From NCBI GenBank assembly GCA_937862735.1, contig CALMDH010000045.1:28462-92461 (forward strand): a stretch of DNA of 64,000 bases. The letters run 5' to 3'. The stretch is from M0108 sp937862735. Its GTDB lineage: Bacteria; Pseudomonadota; Gammaproteobacteria; Chromatiales; Chromatiaceae. The first letter of the stretch is position 1, and each line of letters opens with the position of its first letter. The notes beneath the pieces were generated by a model, which saw nothing but the letters and a program-made list of their open reading frames with translations, searched no databases and was not told the DNA's origin. The position numbers were made by a program, and so were the translations under genes. Below, piece by piece: positions 60,153 through 64,000 of the stretch.

Positions 60153-62303
60153 TCACTCCAGCGCGGTTCCTTCCCCCGGCAGGCAGAAGCGGAACAGGCT
60201 TCCCGTCGCGCCGGTAGCCGCCAGTTCGATCCGGCCGCCATGGGCGTCGATGATGCCCTTGCTGATGGAGAGCCCCAACCCCATCCCTTGGGGCTTGGTG
60301 GTGACGAACTGCTGAAAGACGTCGGTGCGCAGGGCCTCGTTCACCCCGGGCCCCGTATCGCTGACCCCCACCTCGACCTCGTCCCCACGCCCCGGCCCCG
60401 TGGCGATGGTCAGACAGGGGTGGGCGCCCTGGGTATCCGCCAGGGCCTCCAGGGCATTGGTGGCCAGATTGAGGATGACCTGCTGGATCTGGATCTCCTG
60501 CACCCGGACCCGGGGCAGCCCCGGGCTGAGTTGGGTGACGAACTGGACGCCCAGCCGCTCGGCCTCGGGTCGGATCAGCACTGCCGCCCGCCGGACTAGG
60601 TCATTCACGTCCACCCAGGCCTTGACCGGCTCCTCCTTCTTCACGAACTGGCGCAATTGGCGGATGATCTCCCCTCCCCGCTGGGCCTGGAGGGCGATGG
60701 TGGCGAGGGTATCGCTCAGCCGTCCGGATGGGTCCGCCTCCGGGGCGCTATCGAGCAGGCGGATGCAGGCCTGGGCGCTGGCGGCTATGGCGGTGAGAGG
60801 TTGATTGATCTCGTGGGCGATGCCGGCGGCGATGGCCCCCAGGGTATCGAGCCGGCCCTGGTGGATCAGGTCCCGTTGTTGGCGACGACGCTGCTCCTCG
60901 TTGCGCTTGCGTTCGCTGATATCCCGAAAGACCACCACGCTGCCGGCGATCTCGCCCCGGGCATCGCGCAGGGGCGAGCAGGCATATTCCACCGGGAAAC
61001 TGCTGCCGTCCCGCCGCCAGAAGAGGTCCTCCGGGATATGCCGGGCCTTGCCGTCCTGGCAGGTGATCAGGACCGGACATTCGCTGGCGGGGAAGGGTGA
61101 ACCATCGGCGCGCTGATAATGGAGGAGTTCGTGCTGGTTGCGCCCGATCATCTCTTTGGCGCTCCAGCCCGTCATTTCGGTCATGGCGCGATTGACGAAG
61201 GTGGAGAGGCCGTTGCGGTCGACGCCATAGATGCCATCGGCGACGGAGTTGAGGATCAGCAGATGCTGGGCCTCCAGGCGCGACTTGGCGCCCTTGAGCT
61301 GGCGATGGAGGCCATGGATGCGGTACGCCAGGGCGGCGAAGAGCAGCAGTAGTGTGAGGATCGTCGCCACCCCGAGGGGATAGCGCTGGAGGACATCGTA
61401 ATAGGTGAAGCCCTGATCGTAGGGGGGAAGCTTGAGCCGGCGGAAGAGGTCATGCACCGGCTGGTAATCCAGGGGCACCGTCCAGCCGGCATGTTCGCCG
61501 GCCAGGGCCGCCGGGTGATCAGGCGGCATGTTGAGCAGGGCCAGGGCGACCCGCTGGGCCAGGTCGTTGGGGGTGTGGCTGAGCCGGCTGAAGGGCCACT
61601 CGGGATAGAGCCGGGTGCTGTGGACCAGGGGAAAGCGATCGGTGGGCTGGGGGTTGAGGACCTTGAATTCCTCCAGGTCGATCATGCCTCGGGTCGCCAT
61701 CCGTTCGAGGATATTGGTGCGGACCGTGCCGGCATCGGCCTCCCCCCGCCCGACCGCAAGCACCACGCTGTCGTGGTCACCAGCGAAGCCCAGGGTCCTG
61801 AAGTCCCGATAGGGGTCAAGGCCCTGACGGAGGAGTTCGTCCCAGGTCATCTCGAAGCCGCCGAGGGAGGTCTCGTCCACGGCGAGGAAGGACTTGCCCT
61901 TCAGATCCCCCAGGGACTGGATGTCCTCCCGGTCATGGCGGGTGAAAATGACGCTGCTGAAGTGGTTGAGGCTCAGGTCCCCGACCCGGTTGTTGAGGGT
62001 GGCGAGGCGGGCGATGCCAAAGCGCACCTCCAGATCGACGTAGATGCCGGGATTGACCAGGATGAAGTCGACGAACTCCATTTCGACGAACTCGCTGATG
62101 CGGCCAAAGGGGAGGGGCAGGATCTCGAACCGGTAACCCTCCAGGGCCTGGGTCAGGTAATCCGCGGTGGGTTGCCAGTGCTCCAGGGTCAGATCGCTGC
62201 CGCGATGGCTGAGGACGCCGATGCGGATCTCCTGGATCGCCTGGCCCGGCAAGGCCACCAGCCAGAGGACCAGGGCGAGTAGCCACCGCGGCAGACGGGG
62301 CAT
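60153..62303 (-). CDS. TtrS-like sensor histidine kinase with PhnD-type periplasmic domain and PAS domain
   Basis: Protein of 716 residues from ATG 62303. Signal/membrane segment (WLLALVLWLVALPGQA), periplasmic phosphonate-binding-protein-like domain (about 28-280: IRIGVLSHRGSDLTLEHWQPTADYL, FAGDHDSVVLAVGRGEADAG), second membrane segment (about 315-340), PAS domain (about 360-480: DGIYGVDRNGLSTFVN, GSVVVFRDISERK), HisKA with GIAHEINQPLTAIAA (His497) and ATPase domain (VSDTGPGV, GMGLGLSISKGIID). Architecture is that of TtrS, which senses tetrathionate; the ligand here is unproven. Followed, where a regulator would be expected, by the integron. A TtrR-like regulator lies beyond it. SoxW/SoxB genes are just upstream. 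Confidence 0.9.
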   Translation of the reverse strand: MPRLPRWLLALVLWLVALPGQAIQEIRIGVLSHRGSDLTLEHWQPTADYLTQALEGYRFEILPLPFGRISEFVEMEFVDFILVNPGIYVDLEVRFGIARLATLNNRVGDLSLNHFSSVIFTRHDREDIQSLGDLKGKSFLAVDETSLGGFEMTWDELLRQGLDPYRDFRTLGFAGDHDSVVLAVGRGEADAGTVRTNILERMATRGMIDLEEFKVLNPQPTDRFPLVHSTRLYPEWPFSRLSHTPNDLAQRVALALLNMPPDHPAALAGEHAGWTVPLDYQPVHDLFRRLKLPPYDQGFTYYDVLQRYPLGVATILTLLLLFAALAYRIHGLHRQLKGAKSRLEAQHLLILNSVADGIYGVDRNGLSTFVNRAMTEMTGWSAKEMIGRNQHELLHYQRADGSPFPASECPVLITCQDGKARHIPEDLFWRRDGSSFPVEYACSPLRDARGEIAGSVVVFRDISERKRNEEQRRRQQRDLIHQGRLDTLGAIAAGIAHEINQPLTAIAASAQACIRLLDSAPEADPSGRLSDTLATIALQAQRGGEIIRQLRQFVKKEEPVKAWVDVNDLVRRAAVLIRPEAERLGVQFVTQLSPGLPRVRVQEIQIQQVILNLATNALEALADTQGAHPCLTIATGPGRGDEVEVGVSDTGPGVNEALRTDVFQQFVTTKPQGMGLGLSISKGIIDAHGGRIELAATGATGSLFRFCLPGEGTALE

Positions 62304-62364
62304 GGGAAGTGGGACCACCACCCTACCCTCGCTCCGTACCACAGTTCCCTCTTGCCCTATTTGC

Positions 62365-63375
62365 TCAGTCCCACAGGTTGGGAGGGCCGCTCTCGCCGGC
62401 GGCGCGACGGGCGTCGATGCGCTCCAGGATGAAGCGCTGGAACTCGGGCTGGCGCTGATAGGCACCGGTGGCGACGTACGCCAGGCTGGTGCTGAGGTGA
62501 TAGGGGCGGACGTAGGCGTCGGTGCGGAAGACCTCCTTGCCCGTGGTATCCAGGAACAGCAGGGTGGGGGTGTAGTGGATACCCAGTTCCCGACTCCAGT
62601 CCCGGGCCGCCAGTTCACGTCCATCCGGCGTGGTGAGCGGTGCCGACGACCAGATGTCGACCAGGGCGACGTCGAAGGCCTTGAGCAATTCCCGCGCCTC
62701 GTCCCGGGTCAGACCCTCCCGATGCAGTTCGTCGCACGCCTGGCAATCGCTCTGTTCAAAGAGCACCAGCAGGGGCTTGCCGCTGGCGCGCCGATCGAGC
62801 TTGAGGGGATGAGGCAGATTGGCCGGGTCCTGAGGCAATGCAGTGCTGGCCGGTGCCGGTGACCGGGCGGCCAGGAACTCGGCGAAGCCGCCGGCGGGGG
62901 CCGACGGCTGGCCCAGGTAGTCGAGCAAGGCGCTAAAGCGCTCGGGGGGGTAGTAGCCATTGAGGCGGAAGCTGACCCGGCCCGCCGCATCCAGAAAGAG
63001 AATGGTTGGGGTGAACTGGACCCGCTGGGCGCGGGCGAAATCCTTCTCGCTGGTGACGGTGCCGTCCAGGTCCGTCACCTCCAGATCGCCCCAGATGTTG
63101 ATGGCGATGAAGTTGAACTGGGACTGAGCCCGCTCGACGATATCGCGCTGAGTGAAGTTGACGTTCAGCATGCGCTGACAGTAGGGACACTCCTCCTGGT
63201 GGAAATAGAGGGCGACCCGCTTGCCCTCCTCGGCGGCCTTGTCGACCTCTTCCTGGAGGTAGAGGAAGGAGTCCTTGAACCAATCCGGCATGGCGGCGGG
63301 CAGGGTCGTGGTGGTGACCATCCCCATCAGCAGGCACAGGGTCAGGGCGAGGGCGCGAGGGGTCTTCAGGATCAT
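62365..63375 (-). CDS. SoxW-like periplasmic protein with two thioredoxin domains
   Basis: Protein of 336 residues. Signal peptide (LALTLCLLMGMVTTTTLPAA) followed by two thioredoxin-fold domains. The first (about 30-155) has active-site CPYC in FHQEECPYCQRM and cis-Pro QFTPTILFLD. The second (about 190-320) has CQAC in FEQSDCQACDEL and HYTPTLLFLD. Domain 1 resembles SoxW and DsbD-C-like thioredoxins that keep Sox proteins reduced. It lies directly downstream of soxB on the same strand, supporting a role in periplasmic thiosulfate oxidation. The start ATG at 63375 has GAGAAG upstream. Confidence 0.85.
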   Translation of the reverse strand: MILKTPRALALTLCLLMGMVTTTTLPAAMPDWFKDSFLYLQEEVDKAAEEGKRVALYFHQEECPYCQRMLNVNFTQRDIVERAQSQFNFIAINIWGDLEVTDLDGTVTSEKDFARAQRVQFTPTILFLDAAGRVSFRLNGYYPPERFSALLDYLGQPSAPAGGFAEFLAARSPAPASTALPQDPANLPHPLKLDRRASGKPLLVLFEQSDCQACDELHREGLTRDEARELLKAFDVALVDIWSSAPLTTPDGRELAARDWSRELGIHYTPTLLFLDTTGKEVFRTDAYVRPYHLSTSLAYVATGAYQRQPEFQRFILERIDARRAAGESGPPNLWD

Positions 63376-63566
63376 GGGCTTCTCCTCAATACCTTCAGGA
63401 TTTATAGATGTCGCATTCCCGTTTTCGGCAGCGAGCGGGAGGACATCTCACCGATCCTATCTGAACGTCCCTGCCTGGCCTGTTCGAGAATCGCATGGCG
63501 TCAGATAAAACCTGAAGTCCGCGCCGCCGGCGCTGGCCGGTGCTTGAGCTGGGGCGGCTGCCAGAC

Positions 63567-64000
63567 TCAGGCCAGACCCGGGTTCCCTTCCACGCCGACC
63601 AGCTTGGTCGCGTTGACCTTCTTCAGGGCCAGGGTCTTTTGCGCGCGCAAATAATCGGCCACCAGATCCCAAACCGGCCGTCCCGGACTTTGGGTACCCA
63701 CCGTTGCCCAACCAGTCACCTTGTAGGTCTTGTCCGCCTCGACCAGGCGACCATCATCCAGGCGCATCTCGGCGATGCGCTGGCCCGTTCCATTGTTGGG
63801 GCTGCACACGTAGTCCAATCCCCCCACGCGAACCATGTCCCCGCCCTGCTGCAGGTAGGGGTCCGGGTTGAAGAGGTTGTCGGCCACGTCCTCGAGGATG
63901 GTCTTGAGTTCGCTGCCCTTCATCTCGCGGACATAGGTCTCCGGATAGGTCATGGCGGTCTGGGTCAGGACATCCTCCATGGTGATCGGCGAACCGGGGA
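63567..64000 (-). CDS. soxB: Thiosulfohydrolase SoxB, C-terminal part (cut by window edge)
   Basis: The frame is open to the right edge, so the ATG at 63980 is internal. The visible 144 residues match the 5'-nucleotidase-type C-terminal domain of SoxB: MTYPETYVREMKGSELKTILEDVADNLFNPDPY, QQGGDMVRVGGLDY and KTYKVTGWATVG. SoxB is the di-manganese enzyme that releases sulfate from SoxYZ-bound thiosulfate in the periplasm. Its presence marks the organism as a sulfur oxidiser. The catalytic N-terminal domain lies outside the window. About 190 bp without features separate it from the SoxW-like gene. Confidence 0.9.
   Translation of the reverse strand, partial: PGSPITMEDVLTQTAMTYPETYVREMKGSELKTILEDVADNLFNPDPYLQQGGDMVRVGGLDYVCSPNNGTGQRIAEMRLDDGRLVEADKTYKVTGWATVGTQSPGRPVWDLVADYLRAQKTLALKKVNATKLVGVEGNPGLA

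Overview
The window is GC-rich chromosomal DNA from a gammaproteobacterium, most likely a sulfur-oxidising Chromatiales (purple sulfur bacterium type). The evidence for this is a SoxB C-terminus beside a SoxW-like thioredoxin protein at the right edge, an E. coli-type sdhCDAB operon, the gammaproteobacterial order rsmB-DUF4390-ntrY-ntrX-trkA-trkH, and a ppiB-lpxH pair. The taxonomic placement is inference from gene content, not from a marker search.

Layout. 1-8.7 kb (+): rRNA methyltransferase RsmB (cut by the left edge), DUF4390 protein, NtrY/NtrX-type two-component system, and TrkA/TrkH potassium uptake, packed as one operon. 8.8-18 kb: gltX (-), a membrane histidine kinase with a LuxR-type regulator, a GGDEF cyclase, a FadL-type porin (-) with a clear terminator, and a Fic protein. 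18.2-21.5 kb (-): succinate dehydrogenase CDAB. 21.7-29.2 kb: AmpG-like permease, acyl-CoA thioesterase, two-domain polyphosphate:AMP phosphotransferase, IspG, a Nudix protein and a CoA-binding protein. 29.4-31.1 kb: tRNA-Arg(ACG) on +, truC, and a four-tRNA cluster Pro-Arg-His-Lys on -. 31-37 kb: folD, cysS, two cyclophilins, lpxH, DUF455 protein. 37.6-44.4 kb (-): type I restriction-modification system hsdM-hsdS-hsdR plus a small VF530 protein, with a 17-bp tandem repeat between them. 44.5-52.8 kb: orphan HicB-like antitoxin, LtaS/MdoB-like sulfatase-fold membrane protein, pyruvate carboxylase, and a PlpD-like patatin/beta-barrel protein coupled to a FixJ/TtrR-type response regulator.

The most unusual part is 53.6-60.15 kb. 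It is a degenerate integron. A truncated integron-integrase remnant reads leftward. A repeat-rich attI-like site follows it, and then about nine AT-richer gene cassettes read rightward, separated by eight recognisable attC sites. In seven of the eight complete cassettes, the R'' box at the cassette end is the exact reverse complement of the first bases of the same cassette, as expected for circular cassettes. Cassette cargo includes a stand-alone BRCT-domain protein, a DUF4160/DUF2442 pair, a HEPN-like protein, a zinc-ribbon/finger protein, a BrnT/BrnA-type toxin-antitoxin pair, a truncated YoeB-like toxin and several unknowns. At the distal end, on the opposite strand, lies a fragment matching the maturase end of a group II (IIC-attC type) intron reverse transcriptase.

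The integron sits exactly between a PhnD-sensor/PAS histidine kinase (TtrS-like, 60.15-62.3 kb) and a FixJ/TtrR-like response regulator (52.8-53.45 kb), both on the minus strand. This suggests that it split a two-component operon linked to sulfur metabolism.

A second novelty is a roughly 106-bp MITE-like dispersed repeat with 14-bp terminal inverted repeats. It has four copies, all in the same orientation. Three lie between convergent genes, and two supply the C-terminal codons of host proteins (NtrY and LpxH).
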